NCBI GenBank assembly: GCA_037576215.1
Contig: JBANDB010000020.1
Location: 434,001 to 498,000 of the forward strand
From: Armillaria gallica
Taxonomy: Eukaryota > Basidiomycota > Agaricomycetes > Agaricales > Physalacriaceae
Direction: 5' to 3'
Length of the DNA: 64,000 nucleotides
The notes beneath the pieces are model-generated. The model saw only the letters and a list, made by a program, of their open reading frames with translations. It was not told the origin of the DNA and did not search any database. Positions 20,802-32,867 of this stretch are shown here, one piece after another. The translations under genes and the position numbers were made by a program. Each line of letters starts with the position of its first letter. The stretch's first letter is position 1.

Positions 20802-23162
20802 GTATGGCATACAAGACTGGTACGCTCTATTTCAAATGCATCTGTGCTTTAATACCCTAGATACCGCTGTATTGCCAAATATAGATATGAGTTCTTTATA
20901 AATATAATAAATACAACTATTTTGGGAAAACCTTTTTAGTATTCACTGCTGGGGCATGTCGGTGTTTATGCCTGAAAGATGGCAGGTAAACACTGGCATG
21001 TATTTATATAGATTTCTTTGAGTGTAAAAAACTGTACCATAAAAACCTGGTAAAATACTATCTGCTTCCTTTCTAATCTTTACCCTGGTGTTTTGGCACA
21101 TGTTTTTGCTATAAATTATCTAAATAAGTACATGATGTCATTCATGCTGTGTTTTATTGCCTGTAAATGATATTAGGTGTTTATACCTTGGGTTTCCAAT
21201 TGTGTTCTTTGTTATGAGCAATTATATCATATATGATGATTGGTATTTCTTTGAGGTGTTTATGCAAGGAAACACCTATAAAACAAAGGAAAGACCAGGT
21301 GTTTCCTACCATAAACACCACAAGAAATATCTGCGGTAACACACAGCATCTTTGCTCAGGTATTTTTAGAACAACAACACAATCGGAAATACAGGGTATA
21401 AACACCTAATATCATTTATAGGCAATAAGGCTTAGACACAACACAAATGGCATCATGTACTTATTTAGATATGTTGGAAACGCTAGGTTCACAGTGGGTA
21501 GACTAGTGGCTGGTAAAGCCAGACTAATGAACTTGTATTCTCTGTTTGATATTCAAGCTCACATCGTCACCAAGTGACAGTGCTGATCATTAACTGTTGA
21601 AGTGCTCATCTTACCAGTCGCCACTTGTTAATGTCTTGCCATTATTCTTTCATTAGTTGTACGTATTTGTTGCTTATATCTGCAGCTTTTAGTTAGAATC
21701 ATCATATAAAAGGACTGTACTTGAGTAGTATATGCCATCTTGTTTGCAACAGATATACAACACCCTTTCCTCTTGCTCATTTCATGGTCCCAAGCCTTGC
21801 GATTCCAATATTCTCTGGCTCCTACAGAGCCTGTATTTATACTACGAAAACTATCTAGAATGTTTTACTAAACTCGTCCATAAGCAGTAAGTATCGGTCC
21901 CAAGGTCATCTGGCATCATGCCGACTTAAACCTTCTACACTCTTCTTGTGGCTTCCCACGATATCTCCAACAAGATAATTCATAGCAAAAACATGTGCCA
22001 AAACACCAAGGTAAAGATTAGAAAGGAAGCAGATAGTATTTTATCAGGTTTTTATAGTACAGTTTTTTACGCTCAAAAAAATCTATATAAATACATGCTG
22101 GTGTTTACCTGCCATCTTTCAGGCATACCCACTGACATGCCCCAGTAGTGACTGTAGCTCCATGTATGGAAGCAATAAAGGTAAGGAATAAAAGAGGATT
22201 GATTGTGTTGCTTATAATCAACATTTGAATGGTCAGTTGCCTCGGTTAGAGTTGGAGGTGTTAGACATGCCTAAAATTCTTAGTGATGTCTGGGTTAGGC
22301 CAAGGGGGTGCTGGAAGGAAGGAAGTTAGTTTATGATTTATCTAAATGTATGTGGAATAAAAGAATAATAATTTTTAGTTTATATTTTATAATAATAAAA
22401 GCCCAGCTCGATGACTTATATATATGACTAAGCAGTCATCGGGCTCGATGCGTGACAGGTCACATGATGTGACAAAGAGCTTCATCTACATGTGACTATA
22501 GTCACAGTCACAATGTTATTTGCTGTTTCAATGAGATCTAGAGGTGGCACAGTTCAGTTTATTTGCTTTAATTGCTATTTATCATGGACCTGTCACATTA
22601 TATCTCTTATTATCTGACCAATGTTAAATTATATTATTATCAACTTGATCTGTTATTGAATTTAAAACATATTTTATGCAAGTCTAATTGCCATAAGCAT
22701 ATATTAGTCATGGGCTTTTGCTGTCAGGACAAAGAAGTTGAAGCAAGTTCAAAGTTGAGGAATACTGGAAAATAATAATGATTGCAAATGTCATTCTGGT
22801 ATACATAACAGTAACAGTGGACATCCCTACAAGTTCCACAGAAGAAATCAGCTGCACAATGTCTGAAATGTGTGAGCACAAAACAGCTATGCAGAGGAAT
22901 AGGAAAACATAAAGATAGAATAAAATCAAGCCAACTGAGAAGAGAAGAGAAGAGAAAAGATGAAGATCTGCAGTATAAATGCTAATATTTAAACACAGTC
23001 ACAGATGCATGCATCTTAGTCACAACTGATATTCTTTCTATATATGTATTAATATAGCAAAATCAATGTGTCTGAGGTCCTACTACCATGTATAGCAAGA
23101 ACAAATATACACACACACCGGCTATACATATAACCGGAGCGTACCAGTCTTGTATTCCATAC
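20802..23162. mobile_element. TIR element, about 2.36 kb, inserted in a tRNA-like array
   Basis: The ends are inverted repeats: GTATGGCATACAAGACTGGT (20802 on) and, inverted, ACCAGTCTTGTATTCCATAC (to 23162), extending to GCTC/GAGC. The flanks 'gccttcccttt' and 'ctttcgactagataaag' together match the uninterrupted sequence 'gcctttcctttcggctagataaag' at 32570-32587, which proves the insertion. The target duplication is short and ambiguous (TTT or CTTT). No transposase was found in the non-nested part (20828-20948 and 22146-23136). The AT-rich interior contains another element at 20949-22145. Confidence 0.7.
20949..22145. mobile_element. Nested TIR element with about 175-bp inverted ends (possibly MULE-like)
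   Basis: The left end CTGGGGCATGTC...GTGTTTATGCCTGAAAGATGGCAGG is repeated inverted at the right end (21972-22145), down to 'tgttttggcacatgttttt gctataaattat'. Left flank TATTCACTG and right flank TAGTGACTG agree at 7 of 9 bases, suggesting a diverged 9-bp target duplication. Long TIRs and 9-bp duplications are typical of Mutator-like elements. A second inverted repeat lies inside (21110-21275 against 21290-21475). No transposase was recognised, so the element is non-autonomous. Confidence 0.65.
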
Positions 23163-23284
23163 TTTCGACTAGATAAAGAAAGATGATTTGATGGGTTGGA
23201 CCTAACTCATGCGAGGCTTGAGTGGGAAATCTTCAAGAGAGCAACAACAAAACGACGTGTAATAAGCAGTAAGTACCTCACCTG

Positions 23285-23341
23285 GAATATGGTGCAACAG
23301 ACACTTTCCACGCCACGCAGGGTTTGAGTTCCCTTCTTCGA
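23285..23341 (+). other. tRNA-derived unit 2 (third array)
   Basis: 'aatatggtgcaacagacactttccacgcc' and 'gggtttgagttccc...cttcgaaac' match unit 2 at 5967 and 32684. The A box is TGGTGCAACAG; the B box is degenerate (GGTTTGAGTTCC). It follows the insertion in the same order as in the uninterrupted arrays. Confidence 0.45.
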
Positions 23342-23467
23342 AACAACTAGCCTCAAATTTTCAATGATGTGCTGTAGTATTTCAATGGGCGAGTATGTCG
23401 GGGATTTTTTCCCCTCACAATATGTACTTACTTTGAATTTATTGGGATCGAATAGAGTGCTCTGTAT

Positions 23468-23526
23468 CCTCCGATTTGGTGGAACGGCTGACTAGGCATT
23501 CAGTTTCGATTCCCCTTATCCAAATT
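23468..23526 (+). other. tRNA-derived unit 3 (third array)
   Basis: 'tcctccgatttggtggaacggctgac' then 'cattcagtttcgattccccttatcc', as unit 3 elsewhere. The A box TGGTGGAACGG is good; the B box is GTTTCGATTCC. About 130 bp after unit 2, as in the arrays at 5.9-6.2 and 32.7-32.9 kb. Confidence 0.45.
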
Positions 23527-23539
23527 ATAGGACTTTGTT

Positions 23540-23835
23540 GTTCATAGACATCGTAAGGAACTATGCGCTTCGGATTGCTCGTATATGAGGGAATGTTGGG
23601 TTTTACATGATAATTCCGATATCATTAAGTACCCGGAAGCTCGATGGCCCGGAAATGCCTTGGCTTCAATAGAAAACAATTTATTGTGGAGAAGGGGCTT
23701 CACACTGCCGTCCAATGTCTGCTACATAATATTAATTTTCCCAGAAAGGGCACTCGTCGCGCAGGACACTGGATCGACAAAAAAGCACGGCATTGCATTG
23801 AGGATGATTGAAGAAGCAAGGAACCATACCTTATC
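23540..23835. repeat. Array linker (units 3 to 4 and after)
   Basis: 'gtacccggaagctcgatggcccgg' and the following 'aatgccttggcttcaat' are shared with 33068-33115. 'gatcgacaaaaaagcacggcattgcattgaggatgattgaagaagcaagg' (in parts) matches the post-unit-4 linkers at 480-535 and 33363-33412. Unit 4 itself is missing here. Confidence 0.5.
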
Positions 23836-24179
23836 TTGAGCTCGAGGACGATGTACACCGTACTTTGACTGTGGAACCGTCTCCTCAGGCGGGCCTAGTG
23901 ATTGTCGTGGTACCAGCGACAAAGGAGCGAGAAGTTCAAACTACGGAAATACCGAAGTGATTGCGGAGAAATCAAACCTTGCCAACGCTACCGTCCAGGC
24001 AGTTTCCAAAGCTACTCATACACGTTGCGAAGGAAATCACTAACAGAGAAAGTATTAATAGTGTGTTTCACCCGCGCATAGAAAGGCCACGTAATAGGAT
24101 TCATCGCGGGACTGGTAGAGCGTTCGGATCATAGATTTTCGAAGATATGCACTGCAGCGATGAGGCAGTGTAAACAATA

Positions 24180-25090
24180 AAGTGGAAAGGGCTTTCAATG
24201 GTCGCCTGGATCAATTTCATTGACCCGGTCGCTTGAACTACCACATCACATATGATGTGTACGCGTGTCAGAAGGGCAATTGTTGTTCAGTCTTCTTTCC
24301 TAGCTAACAGAAAGACTGGAGCCGTTTTGACGCCGTGCTTATGTTTGGGGCAATGCATTGTTAAGGCACAATGTGGTGCGGGTAAATGAACTTCCAACCG
24401 CAGGAGACAATACAGCAGCACAGTTCTGGGGGAAAGCACCATACTACCGCCCACATCTGGCATCCGCTTCTGAATCTCGATGTCTATCCGCACTGACACG
24501 ATCCAAAGTAGAGCGAAGGAGCATCTTTGCCAATTTGAAAGTGTCTTGAGGGAGTTACAATATCTGCAATGAGATCAGACATTGTTGTGGAGAAGGTAAC
24601 GCGGCCCTTCACAGAAGCGATGATTATCAACAAGAGCTCCTTCTGAGGAACCGCATAAGTGGAACCTGATGGAGGCATTTGTGCGCGACTATGTTATAAA
24701 AATAGACGGTGACCTTAAAACGGTGAAAACGAACAAAACTGCACCTGGCAGAACGAAAGACTTCCACCCGACATAACCCAACGCCGAATTGTAGAATCAA
24801 AGCGAACGTTGTTAGCTAGGGTGTGGATATGAAGCAAAGATATAGGGATGAAAAGGGTAGCAGCATCGGAAAAGTAACTGGAGGGATGACTCCGTTTGGG
24901 TACGTGCCAGTCTGAGAAAAGAAGGCATGCGTGTTGTGTGCTATTGTGTTCCAGTAAATGACACGTATAGATCCTAAACTCAAGATTGAATCAGACAACG
25001 AGGTGGTTGAATCGCGTGTACGCACTCGCTTGGAGAGATCAAGGAGAGATGATCGATGAAGTTTTGAACTCCGCTTCATTTGACACGCCA
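24180..25090 (-). pseudogene. Gene Z, copy 1 (decayed, possible membrane protein)
   Basis: Paralogous to 56270-57010, as shown by shared DNA ('ggaaagggctttcaat', 'caaccg/attggagataatacagcagc', 'aaaatagatggtgacctta'-like blocks). Minus-strand peptides include WNTIAHNTHAFFSQTGTYPN and PMLLPFSSLYLCFI (possible membrane segment), and further on PQNCAAVLSPAVGSSFTRT. Stops interrupt all frames. No family recognised. Confidence 0.4.
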
Positions 25091-25770
25091 CTGACGCGTC
25101 CAGGACGTGTCGGCGGCGTCGCGCGACGTACGTACTTGAACAATCCCGATTCGGAGCCGATAGAAAACGCCCACAAGATCTTCCTTTGCTTACATTACTT
25201 AGTGGCGTTGGTGATCTCCAACCTAAGACACCCGTAGATTAAATTGCAAGATACTACGAACTGGATGTCCGCTCGCACATACATTACCCATTTTAAAAAA
25301 AATTTCGTAACCACCTCATTGATTGCCCGCCTTTTCAATAACAACGCGAGTGTGGTGAGCATTCTTGTGTAAAATTACTAATTCCGTATATTATGAAGAC
25401 GTAGCATACGGGCATTATGTTTATCTGATCTTTTCGTGTCGACTATATCTCACACAGACTAAACAATTGCTGGTACCAGCATCATCACCCGCATTGCCAA
25501 CCATCTCTGTGAATATCAGATAACTTAAGACGTAATTCCCGGCGCATTTGGTCTACAAGATAGGAAACATCCCATCACCTAATCCATCAACGATAACCCG
25601 TTAACCTACTGAGGTGCAATTCCATTTTATCATCTTCCTCATTCTTCCGTAGGCGGAATTTATTTTTCCTGGGCCATGCTGAGTATATCCTGTAACAAGC
25701 ACCCGAGTAGTCTTTGAATACACCAGACTATGCGCACGTAGGATATTTGTAAGTTACAGCCGCTGGTATC
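25091..25770. other. Intergenic, no supported gene
   Basis: No recognisable frames, repeats or regulatory sites apart from a nine-A tract near 25300. Confidence 0.25.
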
Positions 25771-25776
25771 TGTCCG

Positions 25777-26330
25777 GTGCTTACTTGTACGGTAGCCTTT
25801 CGCTCTTCATATCCTGGATGCTCAAGATCATTCAATGTAAACTCGAACATGTGCCGCTGTGACCACCACGTTATTATCTCCAGCGGCAATCTAAGACTGT
25901 CCGTCGGTCCTCACCGTCACCGTCACCCTTTTCCTCGTTGCATGCTGTCTCTTATACACCACGACATATCTCTGCTATCCTCACATCAGCTCAGAGTTAA
26001 CCGTGGCGCTCGTATGATACAGTATCTGGTATATTTTATCATCTAAATCTGAAGAAGAGAACGAAACTGTGATGCGAACCGAAATTCAAGCTGCACTTTG
26101 CGCGCTTTGGCGAGGCGCCGACACTGTGAACCAAATGGCGCGAGGCAGGATATAACTTTGATGTATATCGGCGTAGGGAACCTGGAGATAGAGAGATAAA
26201 AGAAATGGACGACAATGTTGGAATTATACATCGGACAACTGCACCAAATAGCCAGACGCGTCCAGTTCGGAACACTCCCACCAAAGTGTTCCATGGGATA
26301 CACTGGCATTAGTCCGGTAGTACGAACTTT
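25777..26330 (+). pseudogene. Block B, copy 4 (decayed)
   Basis: Block-B landmarks in order: 'tattatctccagcggcaatc' (25873), 'ctcaccgtcaccgtcacccttttcctcgttgca' in pieces (25909-25942), a tail-like stretch (26080-26190, gaaattcaagctgcactt) and 'aaatagccag' (26246). Frame lost. As elsewhere, an X relic is adjacent. Confidence 0.4.
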
Positions 26331-26336
26331 TCCGAT

Positions 26337-26940
26337 CTAGTTTATATTCACATGACTCAGGTGGTTTGTATATTTATCAATGAGAATCTGTGTATCGATA
26401 CTCACGACCCTTGGTAGGTAGGTAGGTAGATTATAGAGTCCCAAGGAAGCCATAGTTTCCTGTTTTCTTGTGCATGAATAGTGTATCGAAAGTTTAGACA
26501 TAAGGTATTGCACAATTTGAGCCGTTCGCGGACGAGAATAATGTCCCATGTATATCCGCAGGTCCCAGACCGACTGATATGTCAAACATCAGCTCTATAC
26601 CGTTGAATAAAAACAGGGAATTCACGTCTTTCGTCCGGCTCATATCCTACATGCTCATTAGTCAAAAAGACATGATCGGTTTCCGCGTTAATGTCGGTGC
26701 GTGGATCGTTGATGTCGGATACACTGATGGAGACGAGGATAAGTAGTATTATCGAAAGGTAGGCGAAGGGACAGGAACAAAGTTGAGAGGTAGGTATAGT
26801 TGAAGACTAGGGGGATCTGTGCACCATCATGACACTGAGCTATAAATGGAAAATGCGCCAAAATGGGGCCTGCCGGGGTGTGAGGAGGAAGGCACAACCA
26901 CGAGAGAAGTCGAAGTTGGTTACAATCAAGTTTGTACATT
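26337..26940 (-). pseudogene. Gene X remnant (copy e), highly diverged
   Basis: Minus-strand peptides FLFNGIELMFDISVGL (about 26610-26570) and GPADIHGTLFSSANGSNCA parallel the X exon FLFHDMELMFVWDPQDI...TLTTPQHDGTLENC of copy f. Too diverged for exon boundaries. A (GGTA)n microsatellite is at 26413-26429. Confidence 0.3.
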
Positions 26941-26944
26941 CATA

Positions 26945-27345
26945 GGGCGAACAATACCTTGATCGGCAATGTCACGCGTTACCCATGCACAGCTGCTTTT
27001 TGTTCTTAGTCGGTGATCTTGTATGCGATCAGTATGATAGACGCTGGCAGGGTCGATTTAGCAGTCGGACGGAGCTTCGAAAAGGCAAGTTGAAAGCCGA
27101 GTTGAAGACTCGGAGGCAAGAAGGAAGTCAGATTACATCGATCCCGGAGCCTGGGTTGTCAGAGAGACAACAGAGATGGCGAGGGGGGCCCCGAGTGAGG
27201 GATCTGAACTCTGAAGGGGCTGTTGAAAGGCAATGGTTCAGTAGGCTATAAGTAGTTATGAAGTTGAAGGATACAGAACGCTCGCGCCTCCCTACCCAAT
27301 GACCTTTCCGGAAGAGACGTCACGTGTTTTCTTCACGCTGGCCGA
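26945..27345. other. Intergenic upstream of caspase copy 3
   Basis: An 88-codon frame at 26985-27251 has no recognisable motif and is not supported as a gene. No obvious TATA box at the position seen in copies 1, 4 and 5. Confidence 0.3.
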
Positions 27346-27350
27346 CGACG

Positions 27351-28654
27351 ATGTTCGTTAACTTCAGTTCTTTGCTCACATCCTTCTCTATCTTAATACT
27401 GACTCGTCCTTCTAATCCTAGCTTGATGCCGTGGTATCAAATACAACACAAGTCTCAGAAGAAATGAAGCAGCTGGAAAAGTTCGAGGTTCAGATTGCAG
27501 ACCACTTAGGGATGTCTGCAGAGGACTTAGACCCTACCCTACTCCTTCTAAAGGTCAAGAAAAAGGTTTTGCACGATGTAGACTACTCACAGAGTCTGGT
27601 GAAGCTTCGCAAACTACATAGCCTCCGCCTTCAGTATAGTCGTGCTCAGCGGAGTCTTCCAGTCGATTTGGATGTCTGCCCGTCCCTTCAAGGTGTCAGT
27701 CGCGACCACAGTCATCGTAATCCATAATACTAATTGGCCGCATTATAGAACCCACATTGTGTCGACGCCTCCAGATTCTGGGCTGTACTCATTGGTATCG
27801 ATGAGTATGCATCCAATCCACTGCTTGGCTGTGTATCAGATGTACGGTTGATGGAGAGGTACTTGACTGAGGACCTTGGCGTGCCCAGCGATCGTACCCA
27901 GCTCCTTGTCGGATCCAAGGAACATACGTCCCCTGAAGATCCGATATACCCCTCCCGTGTCCACATCATTGATACCCTTCTCAGTCTCATTAAGAACCCC
28001 GGGATCGCGCGCGGTGACAATATCATCATATACTACTCTGGACATGGGTCGTGCTACCCATTTACAGACGATGGCGAAGATTACGAACCCGAGCACATTG
28101 AAACACTCTGTCCCATCGATCGCGACACTACTGGTGCCAATGGCGAACCTGTCCCTGACATCAGCGACCGCGAATTTAACACCATCCTGTCCCTAATCTC
28201 TCGTGCCAAGGGTAATACAATCACGGTCATTCTTGATTGCTGTCACTCGGGTAGTGTCACCCGAGGCCTGCCTGAGTGGGAAGTCCGAAGGTCTCCCCCA
28301 ACAAGGCGGACGACGGCTAAGGATATGCTACTGGCAGGGGACAAGACCTTGAAGGATTATTCTGGCTATCGCTCCATTTTAGGGGAGAACTGGTGTCCAG
28401 ATATGGATTCCCATGTCCTCCTAGCAGCCTGCATGGCGTACCAGTTCGCCAAGCACAAAAAAGTTAGAACGAAGGATGGCACGACGGGGAACATTGGAAT
28501 TTTCACACACTCGCTTGTTCGAGCTCTCCGCTCACGTTGTTGGATGAAAGAGACGACATACGCTGATCTCGTCCGCTATTTGGACAGGACGCCTCATCAG
28601 ACGCCGGTGGTTGCTGGAAACCGCAAGGGGGAGCGTATATGGTATCAGCAATGA
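27351..28654 (+). CDS. Caspase-domain protein (peptidase C14, metacaspase-like), copy 3
   Basis: Exons 2 and 3 are clear (27422-27694 and 27749-28654). Intron 2 is GTCAGT...ATATAG. The first exon is least certain: ATG-TTC at 27351-27356 followed by a GTTAAC donor and a CTAG acceptor gives a two-codon exon and a 394-aa product. The core has RFWAVLIGIDEY, His192 in YSGHG and Cys258 in DCCHSGS. A one-codon difference and SCYPFTDDGED replace the YYPYHTEEDDE loop of copies 1 and 5. The end matches the other copies (ERIWYQQ, stop). The 3' flank to about 29110 is shared with pseudogene copy 4. No frame break, so likely functional. Confidence 0.82.
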
Positions 28655-28659
28655 AGTCA

Positions 28660-29110
28660 GCAAGTGTCGCTTAGCCAACGCCAATCCCTCACTTTCGACC
28701 GTTGACCAAAGACTCATCATCATCTGTCCATTTTATATAGTCGATATCTTTCTGTGCATAGTATCCATTACAAAGAGAATTATAATTGTTTTATTACCAG
28801 ATTATTACCACCCATTTGCCCCATGGTATCCCATGATCAGGAATCAATGTTTAGTTCGTGACAAGATAGGCAGCTAGATCGCGACAAAAGCGTGCGCCGC
28901 TGAACACCAGATACATTTTCAGCAAGGGACACAAGACGGAGACATTGATGATAGGGCGTGAACTAATATCTATGCCCGCTTGTCCTTCGAGACGATGGAT
29001 CTCAAGCAACCCAATTTTATAATGTCGCGTTATTAGCTTGTCTGGTATTTTTGGGGGGTGTTTCGTGAGAAGAAACGGCAACCGTAAGGTTGGTTTGGTA
29101 ATTCTTGAGG
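28660..29110. repeat. Duplicated 3' flank of caspase copies 3 and 4
   Basis: Aligns by eye with 42420-42870: 'ttgaccaaagactcatcatcatctgtc', 'ggcagctagatcgc', 'tgtccttcgagacgatggat', 'caattttata/tgatgtc'. No gene; this marks the common duplication of the two loci. Confidence 0.6.
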
Positions 29111-29142
29111 CCGTGTACTTACTTTGACTTTAGTAGGAACGC

Positions 29143-29209
29143 ACGTATATGGTGGAACAGCTAGTACAGGCACCCGGATATCGGAGGTTTGAATCCTCGC
29201 ATGCGAATT
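29143..29209 (+). other. tRNA-derived unit, isolated copy
   Basis: A box TGGTGGAACAG (29150-29160) and B box GGTTTGAATCC (29186-29196), 25 nt apart, the widest spacing among the short units. 'ggagg-tttgaat-cctc' forms a T arm. It sits between caspase copy 3 and X copy f. A diverged post-unit linker (cgaaactgcagggtat) follows at 29269. Confidence 0.45.
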
Positions 29210-29529
29210 GATCCTATTCCGCTCCTTTAATTTTCCCGAACATGTACATCTGGGGCGCTAGATTTCACGAAACTGCAGGGTATCAGTCAGATATGGGTTG
29301 AACTGTGAACAACAAAGTATAGTGTTTTTCGTGCATGTGGTAGCGAGAGATGATACATTAATAAATGATAGGTAGGTAGGTGGTCTTGTGATTCTATTCA
29401 ACGTTCACTTGGAATGCTCTTATCGTCTACATAATTCGCGGCGTTCACACATAAACCGCAACTGGGAAAATCACATCACAGGGTACACGCATCAGCCACG
29501 TCGCACCGGTTCTGGTCGGCTTGTATCCA

Positions 29530-31160
29530 CGCGCCTCGGATGCTAGGTACTGCAGCACGTTCATCAGACAAGCAACACCGGAATGCGAAGAAAGTTACTC
29601 ACACGTGAGATTACATGACTGGAATGAGAGGGCGTCGATGAAGAGATGTAGCCAGACGACGCTGTCTTTCGCCATTGAATAAAACCCGGGCGCCTAGACG
29701 AGCACGGTGTAGACATCGTGTAGCATGTTTGACCCTGCTTCGCCGACATCTGGATGCTGGGTAGGAAGTAAAGCGTAACATCAAAGGGTACGTGGACTCC
29801 GGAGTAAGGACGCTTTGCCATACCAGCCGGGTTGTTGTAGACCCATCTTACTGAGTTCTGTACATCTGGGATTGGAGTTTGTTACCTATCGGGACATGGG
29901 GAGGAGGAGGATGTGTACCCAGAATGACATAGCGTCTGACCACCTGTAAACAAATATTTAGATAGAGAAGAATGTAAAGTAAATGGTCGCGTACCTTCGC
30001 ACATTCTATCGGCTTCTGTTGTCTGAAGACATTCTATGGTTCGAAGCCATTGGTGGGCGAGGATGCAATTCTCGAGCGTTCCGTCATGTTGAGGGGTCGT
30101 TAGAGTCCATATTGTACGTATATCCTGCGGATCCCAGACAAACATCAGCTCCATATCATGAAATAAAAAGGGTGGGGAATACCCGGGTTGTGTCATATTA
30201 TTACTCCTACACGAATACTGCTTGCTCATCAATACCTGGTCACCTCCCGTGGGACGTTCCTCCCATGCGAAGGGTTTTGTACTGGAAATTATATGATCCT
30301 TCTGTCCAACCGTACTTGCAGGTATGGTCGTGGACTTTGTCGACGACGCAGGATGCATTTGTGCATGTGGCGTCGATATTGGATCCACTGGTGGAACCGA
30401 GGGCGGTGTCGTAGTCGATGTCGAGAGATCGTTACGGATTGGGGGTATTTTCATGCGATGACGTTGTTGTCGCTATGGGCGGAAGTCAAAGGATGAAGGA
30501 TGAATTGGCAAGAGGGACGTACACGTTTTGGTTGCTCGCCACCCAGCCTGAAGAAGATGAAGCGAGATTTTCGTGCTCTACGAGTGTTTCTTCGCCTTCG
30601 GGTGACAGCATCTTCGGTTCGACGGGGTTTTGACGATATCGCGTGAATCTCTTGTGAGAAAGAAAGATGTTGGCCGTACCGTTGTTGCGCCACAGTCCGT
30701 TGCTGAGAGGATCTCACCCTCACCAACCAGAGTGAGTGTCAACGGGCGTGAACGAATGCGTCGTACGATATGTTCGTGTCATTTCGGACGGCGAGTGTGG
30801 CCTACGGATCCGTAGGACTGGGAGAGGTATAACAGAGATGCCATGTTGTGGGCTGATAAGAGAGCTGTCGAGGGCGATAGCGCTGGGCGGAGATGAGGTC
30901 ATGTTTGCTACGAAGAAGGCCAGCTGTTAGTGGAAGAAGTACCACTGTGCCGGGGAAGTGATGTTACAGACCAGGTACCGACAAACGATGACTCGGAGCG
31001 CAACGCTACTGCTTGACCATTCTTACAGGCAGCATTTCCTACGTTGGAGAACAGAACGCTATCCCAACAGAGGTCGGCGAGAGGATAAGCAAGAAAATAT
31101 AATGGCGTTGTGGTTGTGGTATTGAAATTGAATGACAAGCTGATCCAACTTCTGATCAAT
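29530..31160 (-). pseudogene. Gene X, copy f (most complete, broken)
   Basis: Minus strand, from a start-like region near 31160 down to 29530. Exons that can be aligned with copy h: one with EGEETLVEHENLA and GWVASNQN before a GTACGT-type donor (about 30600-30500); a Cys-containing exon with ALGSTSGSNIDATCTNASCV and CKYGWTEGSYNFQYK (about 30410-30240); ELMFVWDPQDI...TPQHDGTLENC...TTEADRM (30160-30000); one starting VVRRYVILG (29950 on); and a terminal exon CCLSDERAAVP...AWIQADQN (about 29580-29500). Stops occur in the penultimate exon. Possibly a membrane-anchored protein with an outer Cys domain; family not recognised. Divergent from block B copy 5. Confidence 0.5.
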
Positions 31161-31169
31161 GATCATCGA

Positions 31170-32330
31170 TTATCGATCGGCATTGCGGCCGAAAGGTTTG
31201 GTTGTTCATGTTTTGCTTCGGCCCGCAAGATCCTTCGCTCTATGGGACCTTGTGCCGGTAACAACACCAACAACACCATCACCATCACCACCTCGAGATG
31301 CTCATTTAACTCCGCCAGCGCTAGCCACGATGCCAGAAATCCCTAAGTCTCTGTTGCTGCCTGAATTGCCTTACTTCCCCGGCATGTTGCCCTTGCTGTA
31401 GCTCTCACTGTTTGCTCCTGGATTCCGTGTCGCTCCTCGCTTCTGGGAGTTATAGCTAGGTATCGGGGTATCGTGATTCTTGTAGCGAAGCAATGATGCC
31501 AGAATGTTCCATTAAATGTGCGATTTTTTGAATCTGGTATGATTCTTCGGCGTTATCTTGCCTGACTTTGACTTGCATTGTAGGGATTACCAGGAATAGT
31601 ATGCGCTCCCGATGATCGTTCCATGTGAACTCGAACACGCACAAGCATTAGGTGGCTGACGAGCATTTATCAGAAGGAGGTCCTTTGGTCGTCGTCATGG
31701 CCTCGGCATCGCCTAACGACGTCCTTACCACCGTCCACTTATCCACCTTTACTGCTCCGGCACCCCGGCACCCGCCATCAATTTGCCGCCTCCTCACCAT
31801 AACGCGCCGCTGCGCCCAGCACACAATCAAACAATATTACCTCCAGTGGCGATCCCAGTCCATCCGCGAGCTCCCACGTCACCAACACCCTTGTCCTCGT
31901 CGCACACTCCCTCTTTGTCCCCACTGCATATCTCCTCTATATGCTCGCACCGTTTCAAAATCAACCGTGGCACCGATGTCTAGTTAGTGGTGCCTGTCGT
32001 CGTTCGAATCTTGAAGACGATGAAGATGTGAGGGAGCCAAGTTTCAAGCTGCATACGCAAGCTTCAGCGACGTGCCGAGAGTGTGTACCGAATGGCGCGA
32101 TCCTGGCTATGTGTTGGATGCATATAATCATAGGAAGACATCGATTGGGAGACGAAGAGGCGACACTTCGATTACTACGATGAGGAAAAACATTGACGGC
32201 CGGGTTGGGATCGTGTATTGGATATCCGCACGAAATAGCCAGCAGGCGACAACCGGCGGCGAATAGGATTCGCCACCATTTCATTGTACCATATCATCTT
32301 CCTTCTCGTCGAATAGTCCATACTTTGGCT
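31170..32330 (+). pseudogene. Block B, copy 5
   Basis: Full-length decayed copy: N-terminal part with ATGCCAGAAATCCCTAAGTC (31330), 'accccggcacccgccatcaatttgcc' (31760), SIRELPRHQH..., tail FKLHTQASATCRECVPNGAI (32040-32105), and a stop before the tRNA-like array. The tail is frameshifted relative to copy 2 (8160-8345). A stretch 'aacaacaccaacaacaccatcaccatcaccacc' is at 31260. Function not recognised. Confidence 0.4.
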
Positions 32331-32370
32331 TTGCCTGGATTCTATACAGCGATCACACACTACACGCTAC

Positions 32371-32459
32371 TGGGATATGGTGTAAAGGCAATATTTCCGG
32401 CTCTCTTGGAAGTGTTCGATTACGTTGCGGCGGCTTGGGTTCTATTCCCTGCCTCCGAA
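32371..32459 (+). other. tRNA-derived unit 1 (second array)
   Basis: A box TGGTGTAAAGG (32378-32388) and B-like box GGTTCTATTCC (32438-32448) are about 50 nt apart, giving an 89-nt body as for a tRNA with a long variable arm. GGGATA/CTCCGA ends pair only partly. Same order and linkers as the array at 5.7 kb. Confidence 0.5.
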
Positions 32460-32683
32460 TTAGGACAGACAAATACCGCTACTTTTGTCTCCCAAAAAGA
32501 TGTGTGCTAGTACGCTTGACCAGTGCTGAGTTTTTGATATTCGTGCACAATATCAAGCTCACCGCCTTTCCTTTCGGCTAGATAAAGAAAGATAAGTTGA
32601 TGGGCCGGACCTAATCCATGACAGGCTCGAGTCTTCAAGAGGGCAACAACAAGACGACGTGTAATACGTCATAAGTACATTAC

Positions 32684-32743
32684 CGGAAATATGGTGTAAC
32701 AGCTACTTTCCACGTCGGGTCGGGTTTGAGTTCCCTTCTTTGA
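32684..32743 (+). other. tRNA-derived unit 2 (second array)
   Basis: A box TGGTGTAACAG (32692-32702), 'ctactttccacg', B-like box GGTTTGAGTTCC (32723 on). Matches the units at 5967 and 23285. Confidence 0.5.
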
Positions 32744-32867
32744 AACGACTGGCCTCATTTTACAATGACGTATTGTGGTATTTCAACGGGCGAGTAGGAG
32801 ATTATTCTTTCCCACAATATGTTCTTACTTCGAATTTATGAGGATTGCATAGAGTGTACGTATCCTC

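Noticed and set aside
21181..21405. Small open frames within the inner TIR element as a transposase
   Set aside because: They lie on the arms of an inverted repeat, are under 80 codons and show no DDE or zinc-finger pattern.
26985..27251. 88-codon frame upstream of caspase copy 3 as an alternative first exon
   Set aside because: It is not conserved upstream of the other copies and ends with a stop 100 bp before the caspase start; no splice site links it in frame.
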